Source: Actinomycetes bacterium (GTDB lineage Bacteria > Actinomycetota > Acidimicrobiia > Acidimicrobiales > Bog-793). Taken from it: 64,000 nucleotides of DNA. Location of the stretch: positions 40,371-104,370 of the forward strand of contig JAKBPI010000004.1 of the NCBI GenBank assembly GCA_021829645.1. Reading direction: 5' to 3'. Below the pieces are notes generated by a model. It was given only the letters and a program-made list of their open reading frames with translations. It did no database searches and had not been told where the DNA came from. Shown here one piece after another: positions 33,673 to 42,929 of the stretch. The position numbers and the translations under genes are program-made. The first letter of the stretch is position 1. The number at the start of each line of letters is the position of its first letter.

Positions 33673-36600
33673 TTGAGATTACTAGGTAATAGTCATGCTT
33701 CACGGAACCATAGCGCCAGGTATAGAATTATTGCTACTTTCTTTACCGTTGCTCTTACAGTAGGAGCGATTCCGTTGATGTTTTCGTTATCAGCAGCACA
33801 AGCTGCGGTTTCAGGCAGTTCTGGAGCCACCGCATGTGCTGTTGCAATTACTGTAACTGATCAGTGGCAAGGGGGCTTTACTGCCAATGTGACTGTAACA
33901 AACAGTGGCACAGTAGAGACATCAAGCTGGTCAGTAGGTTGGACGTGGCCAAATAGTGGCACTACGATTTCAACATCATGGAACACAGTTGTAACTCAAA
34001 CTGGAAATAGTGTAACGGCTACAAATGAATCTTACAATGGACAAATAGCTCCTGGTCAATCTACATCATTTGGATTCCAAGCCACTTCCACTGGCAACAT
34101 TGCAGCTCCGACATCCTTCACATTAAATGGAACACCATGTGGATCGTCATCAAGTAGTACTACCACCACGACGGCCATTGCCACTACATCAACAACAGCT
34201 GCTTCCTCAGGGACATCGACTTCCAGTTCTGGAACCTCGAGCGGTACTTCAGCAAATAGTGGAGCAACTCAGAGCTCTACTTATACTGGCAATGCAACGT
34301 ATTTTTCCGGTCTTGGATCTCCTTATGGGGGTTGTGGCTTGCCACAGGCAAACTTGGATTCTCAGAACTTCTTAGCTCTAAACGTTCAGAATACTCCAGG
34401 AAATTACAGCACCTTCTTGCCGCGACCAATTCCTGCTGTTGACGCTGCTGAAATAGGCATGTTTAACAACGGACTTAACTGCGATAGATGGGTGCACGTT
34501 ACGATTGGAGACTACTGCACTGGAACTAATGACGGTGCTCCTAACGAACCATTCTGCCGTAACGGATCATGGGTTGCCGATCAGTACAATGGTGCAACAT
34601 TAAACTTTATTGTTGCTGATAGTTGTCAAGACGCAAACGCTTGGTGCAGAGATGACCCTTATCATGTTGATTTAGCGGAAAATTCGTTAAATAAGTTTAT
34701 TTTGAACGGAAGTCCAGTGGGCACCCTTTCCAGTAAATGGAACAACAGACAAGTACACTGGTATTTTGAATCTGCACCAAATTATACAGGTGACATCAAT
34801 ATTGGTTTTATACAAGGGGCCGGAACATACTGGTCGGCAATAGCCATTAATCACCTACAAAATGGTATCCATGGGGTTGAATACATGAGCGGTGGGCAGT
34901 GGCAATCGGCAACCATGGACGCTGACATGGGTGACGATTACATAATTAAGCCAACAACGCCAGGTGGTGGGGCGTATGAAATCAAAGTAGAAAATGTTAA
35001 TGGCCAATGGATTAATAATGGAAGAGAGTACTTCTTTAATTTTCCATCAAGCTGCGGTTCGCAATGCTCACCTGCCTACACAGCAGTCACTTATACAACT
35101 GCCAATCCTTCCACAGCGTCCAATTCCGGTGTTACCACCACGACACAGGCTCCTGTAACTACAACAGCTGCTCCTGTGACAACTACGGCTGCTCCTGTTA
35201 CTACGACAGCTTCACCTACCACTACAGTTGCACCTACCACTACAGTTGCACCTACCACTACAGTTGCACCTACCACAACAGCTGCTCCTACCACCACGAC
35301 ACAGGCTCCTGTTACCACAACAGCTGCTCCTGTTACCACAACTGCCGCTCCTACAACCACTGGTACATGTGATGTAGTAATGGCTATTACAAGTCAGTGG
35401 ACAACCGGTGCCAGCTCAGGAGGCTTTACAGCCAACGTAACAGTTAGCAACAATTCAGGAATAGCTCTGAATGCTTGGTCGGTAGGTTGGAGATGGCCTT
35501 CGGGTCAGACAGTAACTGATTCATGGAATGCAGTAATTACTCAAACCTCATCACTTGCTATAGCCAACAACCAAACCATAAGCATATCCGGTGATGCACC
35601 TATTCTGGTTGGACAACCAATACCTGCTCACTCAGCAGAGACATTCGGTTTGGAAGGTACATGGACAGGTTCTAACACAGTACCTACGTCATTTACCCTA
35701 AATGGTCAACCCTGTGGCGTAACAACATCTACCACAGCTGCTCCTACCACCACCACAGCTGCTCCTACCACCACTACAGTTGCACCTACTACCACAACAG
35801 CTGCTCCTACCACAACCACAGCTGCACCTACTACCACAACAGCTGCTCCTACCACCACTACAGCTGCACCTACAACCACCACAGCTGCACCTACAACCAC
35901 CACAGCTGCTCCTGTGACAACTTCTTCTTGTGGTGTAACAATGACCATTTCAAGCCAGTGGGCTGGAGGATTCACTGCCAACGTGACAGTAAGTGCCGGT
36001 TCATCTGCTCTGTCATCTTGGACCGTAGGATTCAACCTGCCTTCAGGTGCTGCTATAACCAACTCATGGAGTGCCGTGATTACAACATCTGGCTCTTCGG
36101 TTACAGCTGCAAATGAAAACTACAACGGTTCACTTGCAGCAGGTCAATCTACATCGTTTGGCTTCCAGGGTACTGACACAGGTACTATTTCACCTGCAAC
36201 GTCATTTACCCTAAATGGTCAACCCTGTGGATCCACAACGAATACTCAGGCACCCACCACAACAGCTGCTCCTGTAAATACAACACAGGCTCCTGTAAAT
36301 ACAACACAGGCTCCTACCACAACTACAGCTGCACCTACCACAACTGTTACACAGACACCTATTACCACAAGTGCCGCTGCCAACATAGCCGTCAGCTCTG
36401 GGACAAAGTATCAAACCATAAACGGGTTTGGCTTCTCACAGGCTTTCGGACAGGCAGAGTCGATAGCTTTCTTGCCATCGACCGAGCAGCAGGCTGTACT
36501 GAATCTCCTCTTCTCTCCGACCTCCGGAGCCGGATTTTCTATCCTGCGCTTTGGTCTGGGAGGAGCAGGATCAGGTACTAACTCATCTAACGGTCAGGTA

Positions 36601-37644
36601 TGGCTTGGTCTTCAGGCCAAGACTTATGGAGTAAGCACCTTCTATGCCGACTCATGGAGTGCACCGGCTACCATGAAGACCAACAACTCCATCAATGGAG
36701 GAGGAGACCTCTGTGGTGCACCAGGTGCTGCTACTTGTAGTAATGGTGACCAAAGAGCTGCTTATGCTTCTTACCTAGCCGGACAGGCTTCTGACTTTGC
36801 TCAGGCCGGTCTTCCTCTCAAGTACATCGACTTTGTCAATGAACCGGACTTCACACCTTCCTATGCAGGTATGGAAATGACTGCTGCCCAAATGGCTAAC
36901 TTCATTCCTTACCTCGGCAAAGCTTTGGCATCTGCCGGACTTAGTACAAAAGTGGCCTGTTGCGATCCTATGGGATGGCAAGACGAAGCCAGCTGGGCAC
37001 CTACTATCTTGGCATCATCTGGTGCCAGCTATGTCGGTCTTTTATCCAGCCACGGGTACGCCTCTCCTCCTACCAGCCCCATCCCATCCCAGGGAAGGCC
37101 GGTTTGGGAAACCGAATGGTCAACATCTCATTCTTGGGATCCGGCCTGGAACGACGGCACTTCAGAATCAGGCCTTACTTGGGCTAACCATATCGAAGTC
37201 GGTCTTGTCAATGCCGATGTTAACGCCTTCTTCTACTGGTGGGGCGCCGACAATTTGAACGGTGGAGACGGAAGTTTAATTAACCTTACCAGCTCCGGAT
37301 ACCAAGTCTCAGGCAGACTTTGGGCGTATGCTAACTTCTCTAGGTTTATACGACCCGGTGCTACCAGAATAGGCGATAATTTGACAGGTCAGAGTCAAAA
37401 CCTACTCTCCAGCGCTTACCTCAGCTCCAATGGAACTGAGACCATTGTGGTCGTAATCAACAATGGAAGTTCTTCTACGACAGTGGGTATCAACCTCGGA
37501 TCATCTTCTTCTGCTACCTCTGCCGTTCCTTACACAACAGATTCAAGTGAAAATGTTGCGCAACAACCTACCATTGCAGTCAGCGGAGGCAGCTTCACCG
37601 CCAGTGTACCCGCAGGCTCAATCACAACTTACGTAATAAGCTGA
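33673..37644 (+). CDS. Secreted modular CBM2-expansin-CBM2-CBM2-GH30 plant cell wall protein
   Basis: A 1323-residue extracellular protein. Residues 1-44 form a signal peptide ending AQA. Residues 52-155 are a CBM2 (cellulose binding; SWSVGWTWPNSG, TSFTLNGTPC). About 204-470 is a bacterial expansin-like module: GNATYFSG, GGCGLP, the VADSC segment, HVDLAENSLNKF and the HLQNGIHGVEYM strand of the second domain. Residues 565-680 and 752-854 are further CBM2s. Residues 903-1323 are a GH30-like (beta-1,4-xylanase type) domain: INGFGFSQAFGQ at its start, acid/base Glu1057 in DFVNEPDF and nucleophile Glu1148 in VWETEWS. Linkers are TTT-AAP repeats, likely glycosylated. The TTG start follows GGGGGGAAAC. 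Expansins loosen cellulose without hydrolysis, so the protein probably combines loosening with xylan cutting. Confidence 0.9.
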   Translation: MRLLGNSHASRNHSARYRIIATFFTVALTVGAIPLMFSLSAAQAAVSGSSGATACAVAITVTDQWQGGFTANVTVTNSGTVETSSWSVGWTWPNSGTTISTSWNTVVTQTGNSVTATNESYNGQIAPGQSTSFGFQATSTGNIAAPTSFTLNGTPCGSSSSSTTTTTAIATTSTTAASSGTSTSSSGTSSGTSANSGATQSSTYTGNATYFSGLGSPYGGCGLPQANLDSQNFLALNVQNTPGNYSTFLPRPIPAVDAAEIGMFNNGLNCDRWVHVTIGDYCTGTNDGAPNEPFCRNGSWVADQYNGATLNFIVADSCQDANAWCRDDPYHVDLAENSLNKFILNGSPVGTLSSKWNNRQVHWYFESAPNYTGDINIGFIQGAGTYWSAIAINHLQNGIHGVEYMSGGQWQSATMDADMGDDYIIKPTTPGGGAYEIKVENVNGQWINNGREYFFNFPSSCGSQCSPAYTAVTYTTANPSTASNSGVTTTTQAPVTTTAAPVTTTAAPVTTTASPTTTVAPTTTVAPTTTVAPTTTAAPTTTTQAPVTTTAAPVTTTAAPTTTGTCDVVMAITSQWTTGASSGGFTANVTVSNNSGIALNAWSVGWRWPSGQTVTDSWNAVITQTSSLAIANNQTISISGDAPILVGQPIPAHSAETFGLEGTWTGSNTVPTSFTLNGQPCGVTTSTTAAPTTTTAAPTTTTVAPTTTTAAPTTTTAAPTTTTAAPTTTTAAPTTTTAAPTTTTAAPVTTSSCGVTMTISSQWAGGFTANVTVSAGSSALSSWTVGFNLPSGAAITNSWSAVITTSGSSVTAANENYNGSLAAGQSTSFGFQGTDTGTISPATSFTLNGQPCGSTTNTQAPTTTAAPVNTTQAPVNTTQAPTTTTAAPTTTVTQTPITTSAAANIAVSSGTKYQTINGFGFSQAFGQAESIAFLPSTEQQAVLNLLFSPTSGAGFSILRFGLGGAGSGTNSSNGQVWLGLQAKTYGVSTFYADSWSAPATMKTNNSINGGGDLCGAPGAATCSNGDQRAAYASYLAGQASDFAQAGLPLKYIDFVNEPDFTPSYAGMEMTAAQMANFIPYLGKALASAGLSTKVACCDPMGWQDEASWAPTILASSGASYVGLLSSHGYASPPTSPIPSQGRPVWETEWSTSHSWDPAWNDGTSESGLTWANHIEVGLVNADVNAFFYWWGADNLNGGDGSLINLTSSGYQVSGRLWAYANFSRFIRPGATRIGDNLTGQSQNLLSSAYLSSNGTETIVVVINNGSSSTTVGINLGSSSSATSAVPYTTDSSENVAQQPTIAVSGGSFTASVPAGSITTYVIS
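35140..35360 (+). repeat. First TTT-AAP tandem linker repeat
   Basis: A run of imperfect 18- to 24-base units encoding (APVTTT) and (VAPTTT) blocks between the expansin module and the second CBM2. Similar runs occur at 35725-35920 and 36240-36375. The antisense strand stays open through the repeats, but this follows from the codon pattern and does not mark genes. Confidence 0.85.
35725..35920 (+). repeat. Second TTT-AAP tandem linker repeat
   Basis: About nine near-identical 21-base units encoding APTTTTA between CBM2 modules two and three. The high identity suggests recent slippage or unequal exchange, so length may vary among strains. Confidence 0.85.
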
Positions 37645-37663
37645 TCTAGGTCACCTTATTATC

Positions 37664-37704
37664 AAAAAGGGCTCAGCCGGCTCAAACCGGTTGGGCCCTT
37701 TTTA
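37664..37704 (+). terminator. Rho-independent terminator after the expansin-GH30 gene
   Basis: A strong 15-bp stem (AAAGGGCTCAGCCGG with CCGGTTGGGCCCTTT, two G-U pairs), loop CTCAAA, then TTTTT on the plus strand. It lies about 20 bases after the stop. Confidence 0.85.
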
Positions 37705-37886
37705 TGTAATATCCGGATATAGATGAGGATATGTATCTTATATCGGCAGTTCTGCTATTGGTAAAATATGGATAGCACTGCACTTGTGTCTTCTGATCCG
37801 ACATATTGATTCTGTAGATAGCAAAATAACTGCTAAATAATTTTATGAAGTTCATATTCGACAGAACTAGGTAATAAAATCTTTTC

Positions 37887-38762
37887 ATGCAAGACATTAC
37901 ATGGAGTCCAAAAGGTCCAAATCTTGTTATTCTAGGAGATAACTTGAATGTCCTTAAGTCGTTTCCGGATAAATCACTGCAGTTAATTTATATTGATCCT
38001 CCATTTAATACGGGACGTGTACAAGAGAGAATTTCTTTGAAGACATTCAGGTCTTCTACCGGTTCCAGAATTGGATTTAAAGGTATGCAATATGAAAGTA
38101 TTAGAAATTCGATTACTAGTTATGATGATGTATTTGCAGATTACTGGGAGTTTCTTGAACCAAGGTTGATTGAAGCATGGCGCTTGCTTTCCGATACAGG
38201 TACTTTTTATTTACATCTTGACTATCGGGAAGTACATTACGCAAAAGTCTTGCTTGATTTTATATTCGGTCGGGAATGCTTTCTGAACGAAATTATTTGG
38301 TCGTATGATTATGGCGGAAAAACAAAAAAGAAATGGCCTCCGAAGCACGATAATATATTGGTTTACGTTAAAAATCCTACCAAATACGTATTCAATTCCG
38401 AGACGGTTGACCGTGAGCCATATATGGCCCCAGGGCTAGTTTCTACCGAAAAAGCGGCTAAAGGCAAATTGCCTACAGATGTTTGGTGGCATACTATCGT
38501 TTCCCCTACAGGAAAAGAAAAAACCGGATATGCAACGCAAAAGCCACTAGGTATTCTTCGCCGCATAATTCAGGCAAGTAGTAAAGAAAATGATTGGGTT
38601 ATGGATTTTTTTTGTGGTAGCGGAACTTTGGGTGCTGCGGCGAAAGAACTCAATAGAAATTTTATTCTGATTGATCAAAACAGAACTGCTATTGACATCA
38701 CTAAAAAGCGTTTGGGGAGTAGCACTGGGAATAGATCGATTGAGTATTTTGTCGATGGGTAG
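37887..38762 (+). CDS. Solitary beta-class DNA methyltransferase
   Basis: A 291-residue amino-methyltransferase (N6-adenine or N4-cytosine). Motif IV (IYIDPPFNTG) is near residue 35 and motif I (MDFFCGSGTLGAAAKEL) near residue 242, the order of the beta class. The target-recognition region is short (about 65-180). WATQKPLGILRRII-like sequence (YATQKPLGILRRII) before motif I is typical. No restriction endonuclease gene is next to it, so it may be an orphan regulator of gene expression or replication, or the remnant of a restriction system. The recognition site is unknown. Confidence 0.88.
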   Translation: MQDITWSPKGPNLVILGDNLNVLKSFPDKSLQLIYIDPPFNTGRVQERISLKTFRSSTGSRIGFKGMQYESIRNSITSYDDVFADYWEFLEPRLIEAWRLLSDTGTFYLHLDYREVHYAKVLLDFIFGRECFLNEIIWSYDYGGKTKKKWPPKHDNILVYVKNPTKYVFNSETVDREPYMAPGLVSTEKAAKGKLPTDVWWHTIVSPTGKEKTGYATQKPLGILRRIIQASSKENDWVMDFFCGSGTLGAAAKELNRNFILIDQNRTAIDITKKRLGSSTGNRSIEYFVDG

Positions 38763-38907
38763 CCTGTATTTGTAAGTGTCAGAATTGTCATTTTACTTTG
38801 ATTTGCGCAAAATTGATTACTGAGGGCATCTTTCAGGTAAAAAGATTTTAATAAATTTTATGTAATGACCTAACGAATTTCGATAACCTATGTGCTTAGA
38901 TGGATAA

Positions 38908-39597
38908 ATGACTTCACGTATTTTTTTTACTCTCCGCAACCAGAAGGCAGTTGACCTTAAGAATACGCATATGGTAAATATTCCCATAGCACTACTCTCC
39001 GTTGCTCTTGGTCATGCCAGTATCATGCCAGGTGTACATTGGGAATCTTTTATCCATACACAAACCATCCAAGAAACTATCAACACTCAGGCAAATAAGT
39101 CATCCGGAGAACAGTCAATGGTCTATACGGAAAATAAAGTCATTATTGATAAGATGTATATTAGATTAGTTAACAATAGAGCCTACATACTGAACAACAA
39201 TGCAACGGCCTTACATAATCTGCTCAATTTGAACTTAAATATAACTCGTAACCTAGTCAATAAGTGGATTTATTTACCGAAATCATTTCATCAATACGCG
39301 CAGATCGTTGCCGGTTTGTCAATGGCTACCGTCGTGAATGAATTGCAGATGAATGGGAAAGTTATCAAAGGTAAAATTGCAACTTATAATCATCAAAAGG
39401 CTATTCCATTAAGCGGATCGGTACCGGGTAGTAGCATTAAACAAACCGTCTATCTGACGGATGTAAAAGCACCTTTGCCGATAGCGGTTGTGGATCAGGA
39501 AGGTACAAACCGTTCGGTTACTTATTTTGGACCTTGGAAAGCTGCCAAAATATATACTCCCCTTCACTATTTAGTATATTCCAGCCATCTTAAATAG
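38908..39597 (+). CDS. Secreted hypothetical protein, possibly LppX/LprAFG-like
   Basis: A 229-residue protein. A hydrophobic stretch near residues 24-38 (NIPIALLSVALGHA) may be a signal. The rest alternates strands, and the end has VYLTDVKAPLPIAVVDQE then SVTYFGPWKAAKIYTP, which loosely recalls the LolA-like fold of mycobacterial LprG/LppX lipid carriers (final strands with PLP and a Trp). This is a weak resemblance. No lipobox Cys is seen. It converges on the solute-binding protein gene, 3 bases away. Confidence 0.45.
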   Translation: MTSRIFFTLRNQKAVDLKNTHMVNIPIALLSVALGHASIMPGVHWESFIHTQTIQETINTQANKSSGEQSMVYTENKVIIDKMYIRLVNNRAYILNNNATALHNLLNLNLNITRNLVNKWIYLPKSFHQYAQIVAGLSMATVVNELQMNGKVIKGKIATYNHQKAIPLSGSVPGSSIKQTVYLTDVKAPLPIAVVDQEGTNRSVTYFGPWKAAKIYTPLHYLVYSSHLK

Positions 39598-39600
39598 GAA

Positions 39601-41631
39601 TTAATGTAAAACAGGTATTGGGGAATTTAACTGAATTCCCCAATCAGCCATGTCCCACCCAAATGTTGCTGGTCCGCTACCATAGGTAACGTTTTCCACA
39701 CCAACGCGTACTATCAAATCAGCCGGCAATTGAAATAATGGCAACGTTGGCATTGCTTGCCATATGAGTGCATCAGCTTGATTGTAATCAGAGATACTTA
39801 TCGGAGTATTCAGCTGTTGGTTTGCTTGTTGTAACAAGGAAGAGACTGCCGAAGATTGAAACCCCGATATGTTTGAGTTTACAGCATCGTCAGCAAGACT
39901 AAAAGGATCACTTTGTGAATGCAGAGTCAAGCTTGATAATCCATAGTCAATTTTGTTAATAGTATTAGTGAAATTGCTGTGATTGATCTTTATATTATGG
40001 CTCTCGTGACCGGTTATTTTTTGGTGTTTATTTGGATTTGATTTTGTAACATGTAAGTCTGACTTGAGTGTCGCTTCAGAATAATCAGGATTCACATATA
40101 GAGCCGCATTTGCTACAGGAAATTGGGAAAGATCATAAGGAGCAAGAGCAAATTGGAATTTTCCTTCTGGGAGTGAATTGTCCAACATGGTATGTAGCGT
40201 TTCATACTTTAGTGACACCCTGATGCCTGAGTAACGTAATTCTGCACTGATGACACCAGCCATAGCGTCGGCTAATTTTGCTTTTAGTGGCACCAAAAGT
40301 GTCAGCTTCAATGGGGTGCCTTTCTTTGATATATAGTTGCCGTTTTGATTCATATGGTATTTTGCAGCGATAAGGTATTGTGCGGCATTAGGTAGATTGC
40401 TTTGCTGAAAACCGGCGCTGTTTCCTGCACTTTGCGGGTATCCGCGTAGAAATAATTGGTTATTATTCATGCTGAAATCGCTGGAAATGATGCCTTCCGT
40501 ATCCCAAAATATTTCCGTTCTGTCAATAATACTGGCTATGGCATTTCGCAAGTTGAGATTTGAAAGCGGAGATACGGCAACGTTGAAAACTATCTGCCAC
40601 AACCGTGATGTAGTTACTTGTGTAGCTACCACAGAAGGGTTTGCATTCAGAAATGACGACAGTTGGCTGTTTGGTGCAGAAGAAGATATGTCAACTGTGC
40701 CGTTCGCCAGGTCCCTGATCATTTGGGATTCATTGCTGACAACCAAGAATTTGATATATTCCAAGTTGGCTTTTGTGCCAAAGTAATTTGCATTTTGGGC
40801 TAACAATAAACTTTTTCCGGGAATGTAGTTCTTGATGACGAAAGGACCACCTGAAGGCAAATTGACAAAATCAGAATAATTAGACAATTTCGGCAGTCCT
40901 GCTTTTGTCAGGAGCCACGGAGGAATAATTGTCGAAAATAACCCGTTCCAATCGGCATAAGGGTGAGTAAATGTTAACAAAACCTCCGTACCGCTGTTGA
41001 GAGAAACCATAGTGCTGATATCGCTATAGCCACTGACGAGGAGGTTGGGTGGTAAAGAAGCGGAGTTCTGTAGTATGAAATGCCACATTGCGATAAAGTC
41101 ATTTGCCGTGATTGGTTGACCGGAAGCCCATTTAGCACCAGGGGTAATTTGATATTCGACTCGTTGTGGATTAATACCCACAACTTCCGCACTCTGAATA
41201 AGTGATTGTTGCAGAACCATTTGATCACCGGAACCAACCGCAAAAACACCAGGCCAGATTGCTGAGTCTATCATTTCCGCTACGGAGTTTTGGCCTTGCG
41301 GTGTATATGGGTTAAGACTTCTCGGGAGCTGTTGTACTCCGACAGTTACTTCCCCTCCGTTTTCCAATGCCATTTGGCTTACAGGAGCGATAGTAGTGGT
41401 TGTGGTATTGACAATCGGAGAATCTATGGAGGGGAACCCACTGTCATTATTAAAAACCCATTGGGTGGGATTTTGGATAATATTTACAGTATTTCCAGAA
41501 TTAACTCCTAAGGCATAAGAATATGACTCGGAAGAAGAAATTACACTAATTATCGCCGATAAAGAAAAAAATACTACTAAAAATTTGATGTAGTAAGGTC
41601 GCAAAAATAGGCTTTCCTTTCTTACCCCCAC
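39601..41631 (-). CDS. Family 5 ABC transporter solute-binding protein
   Basis: A 676-residue extracytoplasmic binding protein of the OppA/DppA type. A signal-like segment (YYIKFLVVFFSLSAIISVIS) starts it. The mature start GGEVTVGVQQLPRSLNPYT and YQITPGAKWASGQPITANDF are typical, and the C-terminus has DALIWQAMPTLPLFQL. A Ser/Asn/His-rich insertion near residues 535-565 is unusual. Permease and ATPase genes are absent, so it is an orphan or works with a transporter encoded elsewhere. The GTG start at 41631 overlaps the secG stop by 10 bases. A solute-binding gene next to secG may be an old arrangement in the lineage. Confidence 0.85.
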   Translation of the reverse strand: MGVRKESLFLRPYYIKFLVVFFSLSAIISVISSSESYSYALGVNSGNTVNIIQNPTQWVFNNDSGFPSIDSPIVNTTTTTIAPVSQMALENGGEVTVGVQQLPRSLNPYTPQGQNSVAEMIDSAIWPGVFAVGSGDQMVLQQSLIQSAEVVGINPQRVEYQITPGAKWASGQPITANDFIAMWHFILQNSASLPPNLLVSGYSDISTMVSLNSGTEVLLTFTHPYADWNGLFSTIIPPWLLTKAGLPKLSNYSDFVNLPSGGPFVIKNYIPGKSLLLAQNANYFGTKANLEYIKFLVVSNESQMIRDLANGTVDISSSAPNSQLSSFLNANPSVVATQVTTSRLWQIVFNVAVSPLSNLNLRNAIASIIDRTEIFWDTEGIISSDFSMNNNQLFLRGYPQSAGNSAGFQQSNLPNAAQYLIAAKYHMNQNGNYISKKGTPLKLTLLVPLKAKLADAMAGVISAELRYSGIRVSLKYETLHTMLDNSLPEGKFQFALAPYDLSQFPVANAALYVNPDYSEATLKSDLHVTKSNPNKHQKITGHESHNIKINHSNFTNTINKIDYGLSSLTLHSQSDPFSLADDAVNSNISGFQSSAVSSLLQQANQQLNTPISISDYNQADALIWQAMPTLPLFQLPADLIVRVGVENVTYGSGPATFGWDMADWGIQLNSPIPVLH

Positions 41632-41852
41632 CTTAAGCCAAGTATAACTGCACCTAAAGCAAAGACGACAGCAACTGTAATGGTTAATCTGTCCAGATTT
41701 TTTTCCGCCACTGTGGAACCTGCAGCAGCAGATCCTACGGTCGAACCGAACATATCCGACAGCCCGGTACCGCGTCCACTGTGAAGTAGAATAAGTAAAA
41801 TTAGAGCTAAGGAGGCTATTATCTCTACGCCAACCACTAAGTCTGTCAACAT
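41622..41852 (-). CDS. secG: Protein translocase subunit SecG
   Basis: A 76-residue two-helix membrane protein of the SecYEG channel. Helix one (ASLALILLILLHSG), the conserved cytoplasmic loop (GRGTGLSDMFGS...GSTVAEKNLDR) and helix two (TITVAVVFALGAVILGLRW) are in the usual order and length. It follows tpiA in the same direction, as in Mycobacterium (tpi-secG). AAAGG precedes the ATG. Confidence 0.95.
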   Translation of the reverse strand: MLTDLVVGVEIIASLALILLILLHSGRGTGLSDMFGSTVGSAAAGSTVAEKNLDRLTITVAVVFALGAVILGLRWG

Positions 41853-41956
41853 CGAACTTTACCTTTCAAGGATTTTGGATTATCATTGCGCAATGATAAG
41901 TATATAAGAAATTTTCCGCTGTAATAAACCATAGCCCAATACGGTCGCTACAAATA

Positions 41957-42013
41957 TCAAAAGGCTCTCAACCTTGTATACAGCACGTGGAATAGGTTGA
42001 GTATTCAGAGCCT
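41957..42013 (-). terminator. Hairpin after tpiA, likely terminator or attenuator
   Basis: On the minus strand AGGCTCT...TCAACC pairs with GGTTGA-GAGCCT, with a 7-base bulge and a long loop, followed by TTTTGA. It starts right after the tpiA stop and precedes secG by about 105 bases, so it may reduce read-through from the glycolytic genes. Confidence 0.55.
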
Positions 42014-42015
42014 CC

Positions 42016-42813
42016 CTAACGAATCGAACAACAGATTGTCACAAATTTTTTTGCATCTAAACTTGCTCCGCCCACCAAAAGACCGTTGATGTTTTTCTGG
42101 CTGAGTAATTCTGCGGAGTTTTGTTCATTAGCAGAGCCTCCGTATTGTATCGGAATTCCATCTGCCGCTTCAGGTCCGACCAATTGACCTATTTCCTCTC
42201 TTATATAAGCACACATATCTTCTGCATCTGATGCAGTGGCTGTCATCCCTGTTCCAATAGCCCATATAGGTTCGTAAGCGACCACAACACGCAGTGCTTC
42301 TTCAGTAGAACGTCCGGAAAATATGGCTTGGAGCTGTGTTCTGACCTTCTTATGGGCCTCACCGGCATTCCTCTCTTCGAGGGTTTCACCTACGCATAAA
42401 ATCGGATGCATGCCGTGTCGTAAAATTGCATCCGTCTTCTTTCTGACTATTTCATCGGTTTCCAAAAAGTACTCACGACGCTCGGAGTGGCCGGTTATGA
42501 CATACTGGACGCCGAGTTTGGCTAACATATCCGGGCTTACCTCACCGGTATAAGCTCCTTTATCGATATAGTGACAGTTTTGCGCACCCAAGAAAACCGG
42601 TACATGATCGGATTCGATAGCGGTTTGCACCGTCCTGATGGATGTAAAGGGGGGATGGACACTTACCGTCACCGAATCGGGAAGTACCTTTTCCCCATTT
42701 GGTAAATGTAGCAAAGCAGCCAGTTCCTGCACTAGGCGCAGCGCTTCAAAGTGATTTTCGTTCATTTTCCAGTTTCCGCTTATTAGCACTGGTTTTTCTG
42801 GGTTAGCGTTCAT
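42016..42813 (-). CDS. tpiA: Triosephosphate isomerase
   Basis: Interconverts dihydroxyacetone phosphate and glyceraldehyde 3-phosphate. It is 265 residues of a TIM barrel. The active-site Lys is in SGNWKMNEN, the His in ITGHSERREYF, and the Glu in VVAYEPIWAIGTG; GGASLDAKKF closes the barrel. It is the last of the gap-pgk-tpiA trio, separated from pgk by a terminator-like hairpin. Confidence 0.98.
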   Translation of the reverse strand: MNANPEKPVLISGNWKMNENHFEALRLVQELAALLHLPNGEKVLPDSVTVSVHPPFTSIRTVQTAIESDHVPVFLGAQNCHYIDKGAYTGEVSPDMLAKLGVQYVITGHSERREYFLETDEIVRKKTDAILRHGMHPILCVGETLEERNAGEAHKKVRTQLQAIFSGRSTEEALRVVVAYEPIWAIGTGMTATASDAEDMCAYIREEIGQLVGPEAADGIPIQYGGSANEQNSAELLSQKNINGLLVGGASLDAKKFVTICCSIR

Positions 42814-42874
42814 TCGTTGCCTTTTTGAAATTATTTATTTCGATAACCGTTTTCTTTATCCCTGATAGCAGGGC

Positions 42875-42925
42875 AAAAAATTGCCAAAGCCGCGCCTATT
42901 GAGTATTAAAATGTCAGCGCGGCTT
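42875..42925 (-). terminator. Rho-independent terminator between pgk and tpiA
   Basis: A 9-bp GC-rich stem AAGCCGCGC/GCGCGGCTT (arms 42917-42925 and 42887-42895), 21-base loop, and a T-rich tail (TTTTTT) on the minus strand. It begins 5 bases after the pgk stop. Confidence 0.75.
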
Positions 42926-42929
42926 GACC

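Noticed and set aside
35091..35360. Antisense frames rich in Val and Ala opposite the linker repeats
   Set aside because: They exist only because the sense repeat lacks codons that make antisense stops. There is no ribosome binding site or known family.
35140..36375. Regular short repeats that could suggest a CRISPR array
   Set aside because: Units are 18-24 bases without unique spacers, and they are translated in frame as Thr/Pro/Ala linkers.
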